Source: Rhodococcus yananensis
GTDB taxonomy: Bacteria; Actinomycetota; Actinomycetes; Mycobacteriales; Mycobacteriaceae
Assembly (NCBI RefSeq): GCF_020515525.1
Contig: NZ_JAIYEP010000011.1
Coordinates: 1-64,000, forward strand
Length of the DNA: 64,000 bases
Direction of reading: 5' to 3'
This document shows, one piece after another, positions 26,123-36,197 of this stretch. Within the stretch, counting starts at the first letter, position 1; the number at the start of each line of letters is the position of its first letter. A model generated the notes under the pieces. The model was not told where the DNA came from, made no database searches, and saw only the letters and a program-made list of their open reading frames with translations. The position numbers and the translations under genes are program-made.

Positions 26123-27085
26123 ATGGCACGACCCGACACATCCGCTCGCTTCGATTCCGACCTCGACGGTCAGAGCCCCGCCGCTGACCTGGTCCGCGTC
26201 TATCTGAACGGCATCGGCCGCACAGCGCTGCTCACCGCAGCCGACGAGGTGGAGTTGTCCAAGCGGATCGAGGCGGGCCTGTACGCCAAGCACGTGCTCG
26301 AGACGAAGAAGCGGCTCTCCCCCGCCAAGAAGCGCGACCTCGCGATCATCGTGCGCGAGGGGCAGGCCGCTCGCAGTCACCTGCTCGAGGCCAACCTGCG
26401 TCTCGTCGTCTCGCTCGCGAAGCGCTACACCGGACGCGGCATGCCGCTGCTCGACCTCATCCAGGAGGGCAACCTCGGGCTGATCCGCGCGATGGAGAAG
26501 TTCGACTACGCCAAGGGCTTCAAGTTCTCGACCTACGCCACGTGGTGGATCCGTCAGGCGATCACCCGCGGAATGGCGGACCAGAGCCGCACGATCCGGC
26601 TTCCCGTCCACCTCGTCGAGCAGGTCAACAAGCTCGCCCGCATCAAGCGGGAACTGCACCAGCAGCTGGGCCGGGAGGCCACCGACGACGAGTTGTCGGC
26701 GGAGTCGGGCATCCCCGTCGAGAAGATCACCGACCTGCTCGATCACAGCCGCGATCCGGTGAGCCTCGACATGCCCGTCGGCAACGACGAGGAAGCACCA
26801 CTGGGCGACTTCATCGAGGACGCCGAGGCCACGTCCGCCGAGACCGCGGTCATCGCCGGCCTGCTCCACAGCGATGTGCGTAGCGTGCTCGCCACCCTCG
26901 ACGAACGCGAGCAGCAGGTGATCCGTCTGCGGTACGGGCTCGACGACGGGCAGCCGCGCACCCTCGACCAGATCGGCAAGCTGTTCGGGCTCTCCCGCGA
27001 ACGCGTCCGCCAGATCGAGCGGGAAGTGATGTCCAAGCTCCGCGAAGGTGACCGCGCCGAACGCCTTCGCGCCTACGCCAGCTGA
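26123..27085 (+). CDS. sigB: Principal-like stress sigma factor SigB
   Basis: Group 2 sigma factor of 320 residues, close to SigA but without its Lys/Ala N-terminus. Regions: 1.2 [15 protein letters not shown] (near 30), 2 with [18 protein letters not shown] and [15 protein letters not shown] (about 112-150), 3, and 4 with [20 protein letters not shown] (about 285-305). ATG at 26123 has AGGAGG 7 nt upstream. Expected to take over during stress and stationary phase; the ECF-type promoter upstream fits. It keeps the actinobacterial sigB-to-ideR neighbourhood, with Pat and AcuC inserted between. Confidence 0.96.
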   Translation: MARPDTSARFDSDLDGQSPAADLVRVYLNGIGRTALLTAADEVELSKRIEAGLYAKHVLETKKRLSPAKKRDLAIIVREGQAARSHLLEANLRLVVSLAKRYTGRGMPLLDLIQEGNLGLIRAMEKFDYAKGFKFSTYATWWIRQAITRGMADQSRTIRLPVHLVEQVNKLARIKRELHQQLGREATDDELSAESGIPVEKITDLLDHSRDPVSLDMPVGNDEEAPLGDFIEDAEATSAETAVIAGLLHSDVRSVLATLDEREQQVIRLRYGLDDGQPRTLDQIGKLFGLSRERVRQIEREVMSKLREGDRAERLRAYAS

Positions 27086-27104
27086 CCGGGCGCGTCAGCT
27101 ACAG

Positions 27105-27140
27105 CGATCCCCGAGAACCGGGCTGGGTTCTCGGGGATCG
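27105..27140. terminator. Terminator between sigB and pat
   Basis: Perfect 15-bp stem CGATCCCCGAGAACC / GGTTCTCGGGGATCG with a 6-nt loop, between convergent genes. Confidence 0.88.
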
Positions 27141-27175
27141 TGCCGTCAGGGCCGACCCGGCGTCTCCCCCGGACT

Positions 27176-29962
27176 TCACCCCAGGCGACGGGGCCCCAGG
27201 TCGAGCGGATGCGGTTCAGGACCGATCCGCACGTGCGCATCGGTCAGCTCCGCGCCCGTCGGCGACGCCAGCACCGGCTCGCACGCCAGGGCACGGACCT
27301 CCGGCAGGTCGTCGGCCAGCGCGGAGATGCGCTGCACGAAATCGACGAGTGCCGCTCGGCTCGCCGGCGCCGAGTTGCGGTAGCCGGTCAGCAGAGGCGC
27401 CGCCTTCGGAGCCTCGATCAGTTCCACGGCCTCGTCCTCGGTCAGCGGCAACACCCGATACGCGCGGTCTCCGAGAAGATCCGAGATCACACCGGCGACG
27501 CCGAACGAGATCAACGATCCGAACGACGGGTCGTCCTGGACGCGGATCGCACACCCGATGCCCTTCGTGGCCATCTTCTGCACGTGCAGCAGCGGTTCAC
27601 CGGACACCACCGCGAGATCGCGATAGGCGGCACGCACCGAGTCGGCGTCGACGAGATCCAGGCGCACTCCGCTCAGATCCGGCCGATGTCGCCACTGCGC
27701 ACCGGTCGCCTTCACCGCCACCGGAAAACCGATCTCCGCGGCAGCATCGACGGCCTCGTCCTCGGTGGTGACCGCGCGGAACTCCGCGACGTGCACGCCG
27801 TAGCACGCGAGAAGCACCGCGGCCTCGGTGTCGGACAGGTACCGGCCGGCGGGTGTCGTGGCGAGCCAGCCCTCGACGAGCGCCCGCGCCCGTTCCGGAT
27901 CGATTCCCGACGGGCGCACGACCTGCGAGACCGGTCGCGAACGCCACTTCGCGTAACGCCACGCACGAGCGAGCGCCGTCGCCGCGCGTTCCGGGCCAGG
28001 GTAGGACGGGACCGAACCGCGCACCGGGTTGCCCGCCTCGTCGCGGACGGCGAGCACATCGGGAATGCCCTCGGTCGCGAGGAAGGTCGTCACGACCGGT
28101 TTGTCGGTATCGGCCACCGCTTCCCGCAGCGCCTCCGCGTACGGCTCGACGGTCACCGCGACCGGTGGAACGAACACCGCGATCACCGCGTCCACGTCCG
28201 TCGCCGCAAGTGCGCGGGACACCGCGTCGGCGAACTCCTGCGGCGTTGCCTGCGCACCGAGGTCCACGGCCTCCGCGGGGTGCAACCCCTGACCGCGTGC
28301 GGCGTCGACGGCGAGAACCCCCAGCGCGGTCGAGTTGCCCACCACCGCCACCCGCGGCCCACCCGGAAGCGGCTGATAGCCGAACAGCAGCGCGGAATCG
28401 AACAGTTGCGCGATCGACTCGACCTGCACGACACCGGCCTGTTCGAACAGATAGCGGACGATGGTGTCGTCCATCTCACCGGGTCGGGCCGCGTGTGTGG
28501 GGGGTACGGCGTGCCGCCCGCTCTTGACCGCGACGATCGGCTTGTTGCGGGCGACACGCCGCGCGATCCGCGAGAACTTGCGGGGATTGCCGAAGCTCTC
28601 GAGGTACAGCAGCACCACCTCGGTCGCCGGATCGGTGTCCCAGTACTGGAGCAGGTCGTTGCCGGACAGATCGGCGCGGTTGCCGGCGGAGACGAACGAG
28701 GACAACCCGACACCGGTCTTGGCTGCCTCGTCGAGGATGGCGATGCCGAGGGCGCCGGACTGGCAGAAGAACCCGACGTTCCCGGCGGTGGGCAGGACCG
28801 GTGCCAGCGTGGCGTTGAGGCCGATGGCCGGATCGTTGTTCGCGACGCCGAGCGCGTTCGGACCGATGAGCCGCATACCGTGGGCGCGGGCGGCCAGCGC
28901 GAGCCGTCGCTCGGCGTCACGACCCACCGGTCCGGTCTCACCGAATCCCGAGGAGACCACGAGCAGTGCCTTGACGCCCTTGTCGAGACAGTCGTCGAGA
29001 ACCGCGTCGATGGATTCTGCGGGGACCGCCGCGACCGCGAGGTCGATCTCGTCCGGGATGTCCCGCACGGTCGGGTAGGCGCGAACCCCCCGTACCGACC
29101 GGTGCTCGGCGTTGACCGGATACACCGGTCCGGTGAATCCGCTGCGGAGCATGTTGACCAGTACCGCGTTGCCCACCTTACGACTGTCCGTGGAGGCACC
29201 GATCACCGCGACGCTGCCCGGGCTGAGGATGTTGCGGACACTGCGGGCCTCGGCAGCGCGTTCGCGGGCGTTGCGTACGGACACGAGGGCCTCGGTCGGG
29301 TCGATGTCGAACTCGAGGTGGACGACCCCGCCCTCGAAGCTGCGACTGACCTGATAGCCGGCTTCCCGGAACACGGTGATCATATGGCGGTTCTCGGCGA
29401 GGACCTCGGCGACGAACCGTCGCAGACCGTTCTCGGCGGCGGCACCGGCGAGATGCTCGAGGAGGATCGGTCCGAGCCCCCGACCCTGGTGCGCGTCCGC
29501 GACGGTGAACGCGACCTCGGCGGAGAGCCCGTCGCCCTCGTCCAGTCCTTCGTACCGTCCGACAGCGATGATCTCACCGCCGAGCAACGCCACGAACGCG
29601 ACACGACGATGGTGGTCGACGACCGTGAAGTTGAACAGGTCGCGCTTGGAGATCGTCGGGTACGGACCGAAGTACCGCAGATACCGGGTGCGTTCGGAGA
29701 GCCGACCGTGGAAGTCGACGACCAGATCGGCGTCCTCCGGCACGATCGGCCGCAGATGTACGACCCCGCCGTCGGAGGCGAGAACGTCGGCCACCCAGTG
29801 CCGCGGATAGTTCCGGGCCTGGTCGAGCGCACGGTCTCGGGCGGGATCGCCCGTCGACACCTCCGACGGTGCGGCGCCCGCCGTACCCGAGTGCGGTGGG
29901 GTGTCCGACGCACCCGACGGCGCCGGTCCGGAGTGGCCGGGTGCACTTCCCGAATCAGTCAC
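27176..29962 (-). CDS. Protein lysine acetyltransferase: GNAT domain fused to NDP-forming acyl-CoA-synthetase-like domain (Pat/Pka type)
   Basis: 928-residue fusion. Residues about 65-225 form a GNAT domain with acetyl-CoA motif HQGRGLGPILLEHL (158-171). It is followed by a CoA-binding Rossmann domain (SVAVIGASTDSRKVGNAVL), a succinyl-CoA-ligase-like domain (FFCQSGALGIAILDEA) and a C-terminal ATP-grasp domain. In Pat/Pka enzymes the ligase part is an inactive acetyl-CoA sensor; here the loop KSGRHAVPPTHAARPG departs from the SHTGA-type phospho-His loop, which fits that. The family acetylates acyl-CoA synthetases and other metabolic enzymes. GTG at 29962 has GGAGGA 5 nt upstream and overlaps the acuC stop by 8 bp. 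Activity as a synthetase is the alternative. Confidence 0.87.
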   Translation of the reverse strand: MTDSGSAPGHSGPAPSGASDTPPHSGTAGAAPSEVSTGDPARDRALDQARNYPRHWVADVLASDGGVVHLRPIVPEDADLVVDFHGRLSERTRYLRYFGPYPTISKRDLFNFTVVDHHRRVAFVALLGGEIIAVGRYEGLDEGDGLSAEVAFTVADAHQGRGLGPILLEHLAGAAAENGLRRFVAEVLAENRHMITVFREAGYQVSRSFEGGVVHLEFDIDPTEALVSVRNARERAAEARSVRNILSPGSVAVIGASTDSRKVGNAVLVNMLRSGFTGPVYPVNAEHRSVRGVRAYPTVRDIPDEIDLAVAAVPAESIDAVLDDCLDKGVKALLVVSSGFGETGPVGRDAERRLALAARAHGMRLIGPNALGVANNDPAIGLNATLAPVLPTAGNVGFFCQSGALGIAILDEAAKTGVGLSSFVSAGNRADLSGNDLLQYWDTDPATEVVLLYLESFGNPRKFSRIARRVARNKPIVAVKSGRHAVPPTHAARPGEMDDTIVRYLFEQAGVVQVESIAQLFDSALLFGYQPLPGGPRVAVVGNSTALGVLAVDAARGQGLHPAEAVDLGAQATPQEFADAVSRALAATDVDAVIAVFVPPVAVTVEPYAEALREAVADTDKPVVTTFLATEGIPDVLAVRDEAGNPVRGSVPSYPGPERAATALARAWRYAKWRSRPVSQVVRPSGIDPERARALVEGWLATTPAGRYLSDTEAAVLLACYGVHVAEFRAVTTEDEAVDAAAEIGFPVAVKATGAQWRHRPDLSGVRLDLVDADSVRAAYRDLAVVSGEPLLHVQKMATKGIGCAIRVQDDPSFGSLISFGVAGVISDLLGDRAYRVLPLTEDEAVELIEAPKAAPLLTGYRNSAPASRAALVDFVQRISALADDLPEVRALACEPVLASPTGAELTDAHVRIGPEPHPLDLGPRRLG

Positions 29963-31223
29963 GAGGATCCTCCGGGTCGAGGCCGAGGAGCGGAAAGCAC
30001 GCCCGGCGGGTGGCGATGATCGCGGAATCGATGCGGACGAGAGCTCGGTCGAGCGAGGCGACACCCGTTTCGGGAGTTCCCCCCGGCCCGTCCCACGGCA
30101 GGTACGACACGTCACCGTCCTCGCCCATCGTCGTCGGCAGGTCGACTCCCGGGGCCATCGCCGCGACGCGTTCGCGCCACTCGTCGGGAACCGCTGTGCC
30201 GGGCTCGATCTCGCGGTCGAGTGCCGCGGCGATGAGGTGGGACCACGCGCGGGGCACGACCCGCACCAGCCCGTATCCGCCGCCTCCGACGGCGAGCCAG
30301 CGTCCCTCACAGTAGCGGTCGGCGAGGTCACGCATCGCGAGATAGGAGGCGCGTTGCCCGTCGACGGTCAACGACAGGTCCGCGAGGGGGTCCTCGCGGT
30401 GACTGTCTGCGCCGCACTGGCTGACGAGGATCTGCGGGCGGAACGCGGCCACGGCTCCCGGGACGATCGCGTGGAATGCACGCAGCCACAGGGAATCCAC
30501 CGTTCCGGGCAGGACCGGCACGTTGACGGCGGTGCCCTCACCGGCACCGGCGCCGACCTCGCTGGACCAACCGGTGTTGGGCCACAGGGTCGCCGGATGC
30601 TGGTGGATCGAGATGGTCAGGACGCGGGGGTCACCGAGGAACGCGTGCTGCACCCCGTCGCCGTGGTGGGCGTCGACGTCGACGTAGGCGATCCGGTCGA
30701 ATCCGTTGTCGAGCAGCCAGGAGATGGCGATGGCCGCGTCGTTGTAGACGCAGAATCCGGCGGCCCAGTCGGCCATGGCGTGATGCATCCCACCGCCGAT
30801 GCTGACCGCGCGCCGCGCGCGGCCAGCAGCCAGCTCGCGTGCCGCCGCGAGGGTTCCGCCCGCGAGGATCGCGCTCGCCTCGTGCATCCGGGGGAAGATC
30901 GGGTTGTCCTCGGTGCCGAGTCCGTGGGCCGTGTCGGGTTCGGCGGTGTCGGCGGGAGCGGATCCGGCTCGTTTCACGGCGTCGATGTAACCGGGGGTGT
31001 GGATTCTGAAGAGGTCGGCGTCACCGGCAGGTTCGGGCCGCACCGTCTCGACGCCGTCGAGCAGTCCGAGGCCGTCGGCGAGCGCCATGGTCAGGTCCAG
31101 CCGCGTCGGATTCATGGGGTGCGTCGGTCCCCAGCGATAGTCGAGGTAGTCGGGACTCCACACCACCACACGTTCGCCGCTCGAGTGTGTCGAACCGTCT
31201 GTCGCGGTGGAGCTCGTGGTCAT
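29955..31223 (-). CDS. acuC: AcuC-type class I protein (histone) deacetylase
   Basis: 422-residue zinc deacetylase of the arginase/deacetylase fold. Metal and catalytic motifs are intact: [26 protein letters not shown], and the glycine loop [10 protein letters not shown]; the Asp ligand in SQCGADSH is present. In Bacillus AcuC removes acetyl groups from acetyl-CoA synthetase. Co-transcribed with and overlapping the Pat gene, so this is a writer/eraser pair. ATG at 31223; TAGCGT ends 8 nt upstream, and no Shine-Dalgarno is evident, so a leaderless message is likely. Divergent from ideR. Confidence 0.92.
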   Translation of the reverse strand: MTTSSTATDGSTHSSGERVVVWSPDYLDYRWGPTHPMNPTRLDLTMALADGLGLLDGVETVRPEPAGDADLFRIHTPGYIDAVKRAGSAPADTAEPDTAHGLGTEDNPIFPRMHEASAILAGGTLAAARELAAGRARRAVSIGGGMHHAMADWAAGFCVYNDAAIAISWLLDNGFDRIAYVDVDAHHGDGVQHAFLGDPRVLTISIHQHPATLWPNTGWSSEVGAGAGEGTAVNVPVLPGTVDSLWLRAFHAIVPGAVAAFRPQILVSQCGADSHREDPLADLSLTVDGQRASYLAMRDLADRYCEGRWLAVGGGGYGLVRVVPRAWSHLIAAALDREIEPGTAVPDEWRERVAAMAPGVDLPTTMGEDGDVSYLPWDGPGGTPETGVASLDRALVRIDSAIIATRRACFPLLGLDPEDPRD

Positions 31224-31231
31224 GCCCACAG

Positions 31232-31237
31232 ACGCTA
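31232..31237 (-). promoter_or_regulatory. -10 box TAGCGT for leaderless acuC
   Basis: TAGCGT on the minus strand, 8 nt before the acuC ATG. Confidence 0.5.
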
Positions 31238-31294
31238 CTTGCCCACCGGGTGCCACGCGAGCAACAGACGGCCCCGTCACCCTCGCGGCGACGC

Positions 31295-31300
31295 TAGAAT
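31295..31300 (+). promoter_or_regulatory. -10 box TAGAAT upstream of ideR
   Basis: TAGAAT 24 nt before the ideR start; leader of about 18 nt containing GAAGGGG. I see no iron-box palindrome here. Confidence 0.5.
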
Positions 31301-31324
31301 CGGCCCGGACGAAGGGGTGTGAGA

Positions 31325-32011
31325 GTGAAGGACCTGGTCGATACCACGGAGATGTATCTCCGGACGATCTACGACTTGGAGGAGGAGGGCGTCGTTCCGC
31401 TGCGTGCGCGGATCGCCGAACGCCTCGAACAGAGCGGGCCCACGGTCAGCCAGACCGTCGCCCGCATGGAACGGGACGGTCTCCTGCGTGTCGCGGGCGA
31501 CCGGCATCTCCAACTGACAGAGAAGGGCCGCGACCTGGCCGTGGCGGTCATGCGGAAGCATCGGCTGGCGGAGCGTCTGCTCGTCGATGTCATCGGGCTC
31601 GATTGGGAGAACGTCCACGCCGAGGCGTGCCGCTGGGAGCACGTGATGAGCGAAGAGGTGGAACGCCGCCTCGTGGAGGTCCTCAACAATCCGACGACGT
31701 CCCCGTACGGCAATCCGATTCCGGGGCTGGCGCAACTCGGCATCGACAAGGACCCGGTGACGGACGAGAAACTCATCCGGCTCACCGAGATCCCCAACGG
31801 GAAGCCGACAGCGGTGGTCGTCCGGCGTCTCGCCGAATACGTGCAGTCGGATCCCGACGTGATCGCGCGGCTGCGCGAGGCGGGTGTGGTTCCCGACGCA
31901 CGCGTTACAGTCGAGACGCAGCCCGGTGCGGTACTCATCACCGTCGCGGGGCACAGTACCTTCGAGCTTTCCGACGAGATGGCCCATGCCGTGCAGGTGA
32001 AGCAGGTCTGA
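31325..32011 (+). CDS. ideR: Iron-dependent repressor IdeR (DtxR family)
   Basis: 228-residue Fe2+-activated repressor of siderophore and iron-uptake genes. Three DtxR domains are visible: winged helix ([31 protein letters not shown]), metal-binding/dimer domain ([46 protein letters not shown]) and C-terminal SH3-like domain ([19 protein letters not shown]). It is very close to the mycobacterial protein. GTG at 31325 has GAAGGGG 7 nt upstream; the GTG two codons earlier would leave almost no spacing. A long hairpin separates it from galE. Confidence 0.97.
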   Translation: MKDLVDTTEMYLRTIYDLEEEGVVPLRARIAERLEQSGPTVSQTVARMERDGLLRVAGDRHLQLTEKGRDLAVAVMRKHRLAERLLVDVIGLDWENVHAEACRWEHVMSEEVERRLVEVLNNPTTSPYGNPIPGLAQLGIDKDPVTDEKLIRLTEIPNGKPTAVVVRRLAEYVQSDPDVIARLREAGVVPDARVTVETQPGAVLITVAGHSTFELSDEMAHAVQVKQV

Positions 32012-32017
32012 GATCGA

Positions 32018-32054
32018 CCTCTTCCACCGGCCCGGCACGGGTCGGTGGAAGAGG
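32018..32054 (+). terminator. 17-bp hairpin between ideR and galE overlapping the galE ribosome site
   Basis: Left arm 32018-32034 (CCTCTTCCACCGGCCCG), loop GCA, right arm 32038-32054 (CGGGTCGGTGGAAGAGG); one G-U pair in RNA, otherwise complementary. The right arm includes most of GAGGAG (32051-32056), the galE Shine-Dalgarno. It can act as ideR terminator, as a translation control element, or both. Confidence 0.75.
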
Positions 32055-32064
32055 AGATCGCAAC

Positions 32065-33060
32065 GTGAGACTTCTGGTGACCGGCGGCGCCGGGTACGTG
32101 GGCAGCGTGTGCAGCACGGTACTGCTCGAGCGCGGTCACGAAGTGGTCGTCGTCGACGATCTGTCCACCGGCAACGCCGATGCGGTGCCTTCGGGCGCCG
32201 AGTTCATCGAAGGCGACATCGGCGTGCTCGCCGCCGGATTGCTGGGTGTGGGTGACGACACCCCCGGGTTCGACGGGGTGCTCCACTTCGGCGCGCAGTC
32301 ACTCGTCGGCGAATCGGTCGAGCACCCCGAGAAGTACTGGCACGGCAATGTGGTGACGACCCTGGCTCTGCTCGAGGCGATCCGGCTGTCGGGGACGCCG
32401 CGTCTGGTGTTCTCCTCGACGGCCGCGACCTACGGTGAACCCGACGAGGTGCCCATCACCGAGGACGCCCCCACCCGACCGACCAACCCGTACGGCGCGA
32501 CGAAACTCGCCGTCGACCATGCGATCTCGTCGTACTCCGCCGCCCACGGTCTGGCCGCGACGAGCCTGCGGTACTTCAACGTCGCCGGCGCCTATCGCGG
32601 CGCGGGAGAGAACCGCGTCGTGGAGACGCACCTGATCCCGCTGGTCCTGCAGGTGGCACTCGGGCAACGGGAACAGATCTCGGTGTTCGGTACCGATTGG
32701 CCCACCAAGGACGGCACCGCCGTCCGCGACTACATCCATGTCGAGGATCTCGCCGACGCGCACGTGCTTGCGCTCACGTCGTCCGAACCCGGTACACACC
32801 GCATCTTCAACCTCGGCAGTGGTGAGGGATTCACCGTCCGCGAAGTCATCTCGTCGTGCGAGCGGGTGACCGGGCTGCCGATCTCGGCGATCGACGCGCC
32901 CCGCCGCGCCGGTGACCCGGCCGTGCTGATCGCGTCGAGTCGCCGCGCCGTCGACGAGTTGGGTTGGCGCCCCCGCCATACCGATCTCGACGAGATCGTC
33001 TCGGATGCCTGGGAGTACATGCGCGCCCTCGGCGATCGCGCCCACGCGGCGCACCGCTGA
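32065..33060 (+). CDS. galE: UDP-glucose 4-epimerase (extended SDR)
   Basis: 331-residue NAD-dependent epimerase interconverting UDP-glucose and UDP-galactose, needed for arabinogalactan sugar supply. Visible: [14 protein letters not shown] nucleotide motif, [11 protein letters not shown] ribose contact, [12 protein letters not shown] with the catalytic Ser region, [11 protein letters not shown] (YxxxK), FNVAGA and the substrate-pocket [18 protein letters not shown] at 32065 with GAGGAG 8 nt upstream. Ends 1 bp from the convergent DUF4192 gene. Confidence 0.93.
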   Translation: MRLLVTGGAGYVGSVCSTVLLERGHEVVVVDDLSTGNADAVPSGAEFIEGDIGVLAAGLLGVGDDTPGFDGVLHFGAQSLVGESVEHPEKYWHGNVVTTLALLEAIRLSGTPRLVFSSTAATYGEPDEVPITEDAPTRPTNPYGATKLAVDHAISSYSAAHGLAATSLRYFNVAGAYRGAGENRVVETHLIPLVLQVALGQREQISVFGTDWPTKDGTAVRDYIHVEDLADAHVLALTSSEPGTHRIFNLGSGEGFTVREVISSCERVTGLPISAIDAPRRAGDPAVLIASSRRAVDELGWRPRHTDLDEIVSDAWEYMRALGDRAHAAHR

Positions 33061-33061
33061 G

Positions 33062-34189
33062 TCATACCCCCGGACCGGGCAGCGGAAGCGTGATGCCGAG
33101 TCGCGCCGCGATCTCGCATCCGGTTTCCGCGAGGCCCCGGATCGCCTCGGGCCGCAAACCGGCCTGCAGCGCCTGGTCGAGCAGATCCGCCAGGCGGTGC
33201 CGGGGATTCGACTCGAGTGCCGCCCCCAACGCCACACCCGCGAACGGCCCGTCGCCGCGCAGGTAGGCGCTGAACGCCACGAGGGCTGCGGCGTCGGCAC
33301 GTTCCGGATCGGGCAGCGCCCGCGCGAGCGCGATCCACACCTGCTCGATGTCCTCGGCCGTATCCCCCACGGAGAGTCCGAGCGCAGCGTCACGAACGGT
33401 CGGGTTGGCGAGCAGCACCGCCATTTCTGCGCACGCGCGGGCGTCGGGTGCGGAACCGTCCGCGTGCACCGCGACGAGTGCCAGCAACGCGTCGAGCTCG
33501 CGTCGATCGGCGTGCGCGGCACCCGCAGCACGACTGTCACGGGCATAGTCCGCGTCGCGGGCGTCGATGCTCTCGTCGATGAGCTCACCGATCCGGGTCC
33601 GCGACCGGGCCGGCAGGGGGCTCAGGACCGCCGCCAGTTCGTCCCGCGAACGGCGGATCGCGCCACCGTGGAACACCCGTGTCGCGGCGACCAGCGAACT
33701 GTCCGGATCCGCGACCGTACCCGTCACCTCCGATCCGGGGACGAACCATGACGCCCCGCATTCGATTCTCGTCGTCGCATGCACCCCCACCACGTCGATC
33801 CCGGTCGCGGCGAAGCAGGCGTCGAGGCATTCGACGACGCGGAGTACACCGCGGCCGGCAGATCCGGCCGGGTCCTCGAGCCGATCGTCGACGATCACGA
33901 CCAGCGCGGCGTCGGCACCGTCGTGGACGCATACGGTGCGGAACCTGTCGAACGCGTCGAACATGGCGGCCGGCAGGACCTGGTCGTCGTCGGGCAGCAG
34001 CAGGTCGTGACGCATCACCGCGTCGATGGTGTCGGCGCGGGATTCTCCCGGGTCGGGATCCGTGGTCGTCAGGCTCATCACCACCAACGAACGTGTGGGA
34101 TGGAACCCCAGGAACGCGGGGATCGCGGCGATGAGCTCGCCGGCATCGGAGAGACGAAGGGGATCGGAGGGCGATGTCGATGTGGTCAT
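33062..34189 (-). CDS. DUF4192 family protein
   Basis: 375-residue cytosolic protein of the actinobacterial DUF4192 family: DPLRLSDAGELIAAIPAFLGFHP and SLVVMSL near the start, and repeated Asp/Ala-rich helices with FSAYLRGDGPFAGVAL late in the chain. Function unknown. ATG at 34189 is chosen over the 30-codon extension because the conserved start DPLRLSD follows immediately. It lies downstream of the lipoprotein gene on the same strand, 180 bp apart. Confidence 0.83.
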   Translation of the reverse strand: MTTSTSPSDPLRLSDAGELIAAIPAFLGFHPTRSLVVMSLTTTDPDPGESRADTIDAVMRHDLLLPDDDQVLPAAMFDAFDRFRTVCVHDGADAALVVIVDDRLEDPAGSAGRGVLRVVECLDACFAATGIDVVGVHATTRIECGASWFVPGSEVTGTVADPDSSLVAATRVFHGGAIRRSRDELAAVLSPLPARSRTRIGELIDESIDARDADYARDSRAAGAAHADRRELDALLALVAVHADGSAPDARACAEMAVLLANPTVRDAALGLSVGDTAEDIEQVWIALARALPDPERADAAALVAFSAYLRGDGPFAGVALGAALESNPRHRLADLLDQALQAGLRPEAIRGLAETGCEIAARLGITLPLPGPGV

Positions 34190-34369
34190 GCCCGGAACGA
34201 TCCCCCACGATTCGGGCCGCGAGCCCTCGGATCGAGCGGTTCCGGCCTGCCTGTGGATCGATCGGTGGGTTGTGGACAAAACCCCGGCGGGACCCGCAGC
34301 GCGACGCTCGATCGGGTCCCTCTGTCGGATCCGGCCGCTACAGTCACGGGTTGGTCCGTCGCAGGTCGG

Positions 34370-35113
34370 TCACTCGGTCAGCGCGTATGTCACGGCATCG
34401 CGGAAAACAGCACCGAGACCTTCGGGGTCCGACACGGCTCGGTCGAACACCATGTATGTCACGAGGATCCGGATGTCACCGCTCTGCGCGACCCGGGTCT
34501 GCAGGCGACGGGTCACCTGTGCGTCACCGCTTCCGGAATCGACCGTGCGCGCCAGCGCGAGCGTCCCGATACCGTCGACGGGCGCGGGGGGATCTGCTTC
34601 GCGTTGCGTCGTCACGGTCGCGGTGATGCCCCGGTGAGTGGCCTGCACCGCGTCGCACTCGGCCAGATGGGCGGCGAGTTCGACCAGCGGAGCCGCACCG
34701 ACGACGACCTCGACCGTGAGGGTCGCGCGGCTCTTCTCGTCGGTTCCGACGACCATCGCGGTGCCGGCCGGGCCGTAGTCCTGCTCAGGTGGCAGGCAGC
34801 CGGGTGGATCGACCCTCGCACCCGCGGGAACGCCGGTGAGATCGGGCCCCGCCCGCGCGACGGCGTGCGCCGGCAACGACACCGCCGGATAACGTGCGGG
34901 GAACCGTTCGGGCGGGAGCGCCAGTTCGGCGGGTATCGCAGGGTCGTGTTGTCGATCGGACCGGGACACGGCCGGCGGTGCGATCTCGACGGAGCCGACC
35001 TGCGCCACGGGTGTGCCCGGAACGGTCTGGGCGCACCCTGCCGCCGCCACCGAGACCAGCACGGCGCACGCGACCGCCGCGCCGCGACGTCCTCCGACGA
35101 GGTACCACACCAC
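34370..35113 (-). CDS. Putative secreted lipoprotein, possibly DUF5642/sensor-domain type
   Basis: 247-residue lipoprotein: basic N-terminus, hydrophobic stretch AAVACAVLVSVAAAGC with lipobox AAGC (lipid Cys 27), then a soluble domain containing GVPAGARVDPPGCLPP and LAECDAVQATH, two cysteines that could pair outside the cell. GTG at 35113 has GGAGG 6 nt upstream. The layout recalls mycobacterial PknH-sensor/DUF5642 lipoproteins, but the family call is tentative and no ligand is known. Confidence 0.75.
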   Translation of the reverse strand: MVWYLVGGRRGAAVACAVLVSVAAAGCAQTVPGTPVAQVGSVEIAPPAVSRSDRQHDPAIPAELALPPERFPARYPAVSLPAHAVARAGPDLTGVPAGARVDPPGCLPPEQDYGPAGTAMVVGTDEKSRATLTVEVVVGAAPLVELAAHLAECDAVQATHRGITATVTTQREADPPAPVDGIGTLALARTVDSGSGDAQVTRRLQTRVAQSGDIRILVTYMVFDRAVSDPEGLGAVFRDAVTYALTE

Positions 35114-35261
35114 GGGAACCCTCCGCTGTCCGCACGCCCCGGTGAGGTGGACTACCCTGCCGGTCGCTGTCACCGCTTGATCTAGACTCGACTCCCACCA
35201 TGCCACGCCGGTGGACAACCGGAGGGCTACGGCGACGCAGTGTGATCGGAGTGGTTCCGCG

Positions 35262-36197
35262 ATGGACGAGCAGTCCCGAATGTACGAGCTGGAGTTCCCC
35301 GCTCCCCGGTTGACCGCCGAGGACGGCCGGGGACCGGTGCTGCTGCACGGCCTCGAGGGCTTCGCCGACGCGGGACACGCCGTTCGTCTCGCGACGACGC
35401 ACCTTCGCGAACAACTCGAGACGGAGGTCGTCGCGTCGTTCGCGGTCGACGACCTGATCGACTATCGATCCCGCCGGCCGATGATGACCTTCGAATCCGA
35501 TCGGTTCACCGACTACGCCGCACCCGAACTCAACCTGTACGCGCTCGTCGACAACGCCGGAACACCGTTCCTGCTGCTCGCCGGATCCGAACCCGACCTG
35601 AAATGGGAACGGTTCATCACCGCGGTGCGGCTGCTCGCCGAACAGTTCGGGGTCCGCCGGACCATCGGTCTCAACGCGATCCCGATGGCGATTCCCCACA
35701 CGCGACCGTTGGGGGTGACCGCACATTCGACGAACCGGGATCTGATCGCCGACCACCACCGTTGGTCCGGTCAGTTGCAGGTCCCGGCGGGCGCGTCGTC
35801 GCTGCTCGAGTTCCGGATGGCGCAGCACGGGCACGAGGCCGTGGGGTTCTCCGTGCACGTGCCGCACTATCTGGCCCAGACCGATTACCCGTCCGCAGCC
35901 GAGAGTCTTCTGATCAATGCGGCGGAGGTCGGCGATCTCGACCTTCCGATCGAGGCGCTCGGTGAGGCCGCGGCACGGGTCCGCGAGCAGATCGACGAAC
36001 ACATCGAGGGCAACGAGGAGGTGCTGTCCGTCGTCAAGGCTCTCGAGCGCCAGTACGACAGCTACGTCGCTGCGCAGGAACAACAGTCCGCTCCCCTGCC
36101 GTCGGACGAGAGCCTGCCGACGGGTGACGAACTGGGCGCGGAGTTCGAGCGTTTCCTGGCCGAGTACGAGAAGCGCGGCGACGACCCGGCCGAATGA
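35262..36197 (+). CDS. PAC2-family protein (proteasome-assembly-chaperone fold)
   Basis: 311-residue protein of the PAC2 superfamily, with PVLLHGLEGFADAGHAVRLA near the N-terminus and GFSVHVPHYLAQTDYPSAAESLL as conserved landmarks, followed by an acidic coiled-coil-like C-terminus (ALGEAAARVREQIDEHIEG). Homologue of Rv2714. Bacteria with a 20S proteasome carry it, but a role in proteasome assembly is unproven. ATG at 35262 with GGAG 10 nt upstream; ATG at 35280 is an alternative. Divergent from the lipoprotein gene. Confidence 0.87.
   Translation: MDEQSRMYELEFPAPRLTAEDGRGPVLLHGLEGFADAGHAVRLATTHLREQLETEVVASFAVDDLIDYRSRRPMMTFESDRFTDYAAPELNLYALVDNAGTPFLLLAGSEPDLKWERFITAVRLLAEQFGVRRTIGLNAIPMAIPHTRPLGVTAHSTNRDLIADHHRWSGQLQVPAGASSLLEFRMAQHGHEAVGFSVHVPHYLAQTDYPSAAESLLINAAEVGDLDLPIEALGEAAARVREQIDEHIEGNEEVLSVVKALERQYDSYVAAQEQQSAPLPSDESLPTGDELGAEFERFLAEYEKRGDDPAE

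Noticed and set aside
31224-31324. IdeR iron box between acuC and ideR
   Set aside because: The 19-bp palindrome typical of IdeR sites is absent, here and elsewhere in intergenic DNA that I read.
35200-35262. Upstream ORF before the PAC2 gene beginning ATG at 35200
   Set aside because: Runs in another frame through PAC2 with no coding character; TAGACT is 11 nt away, outside leaderless spacing.
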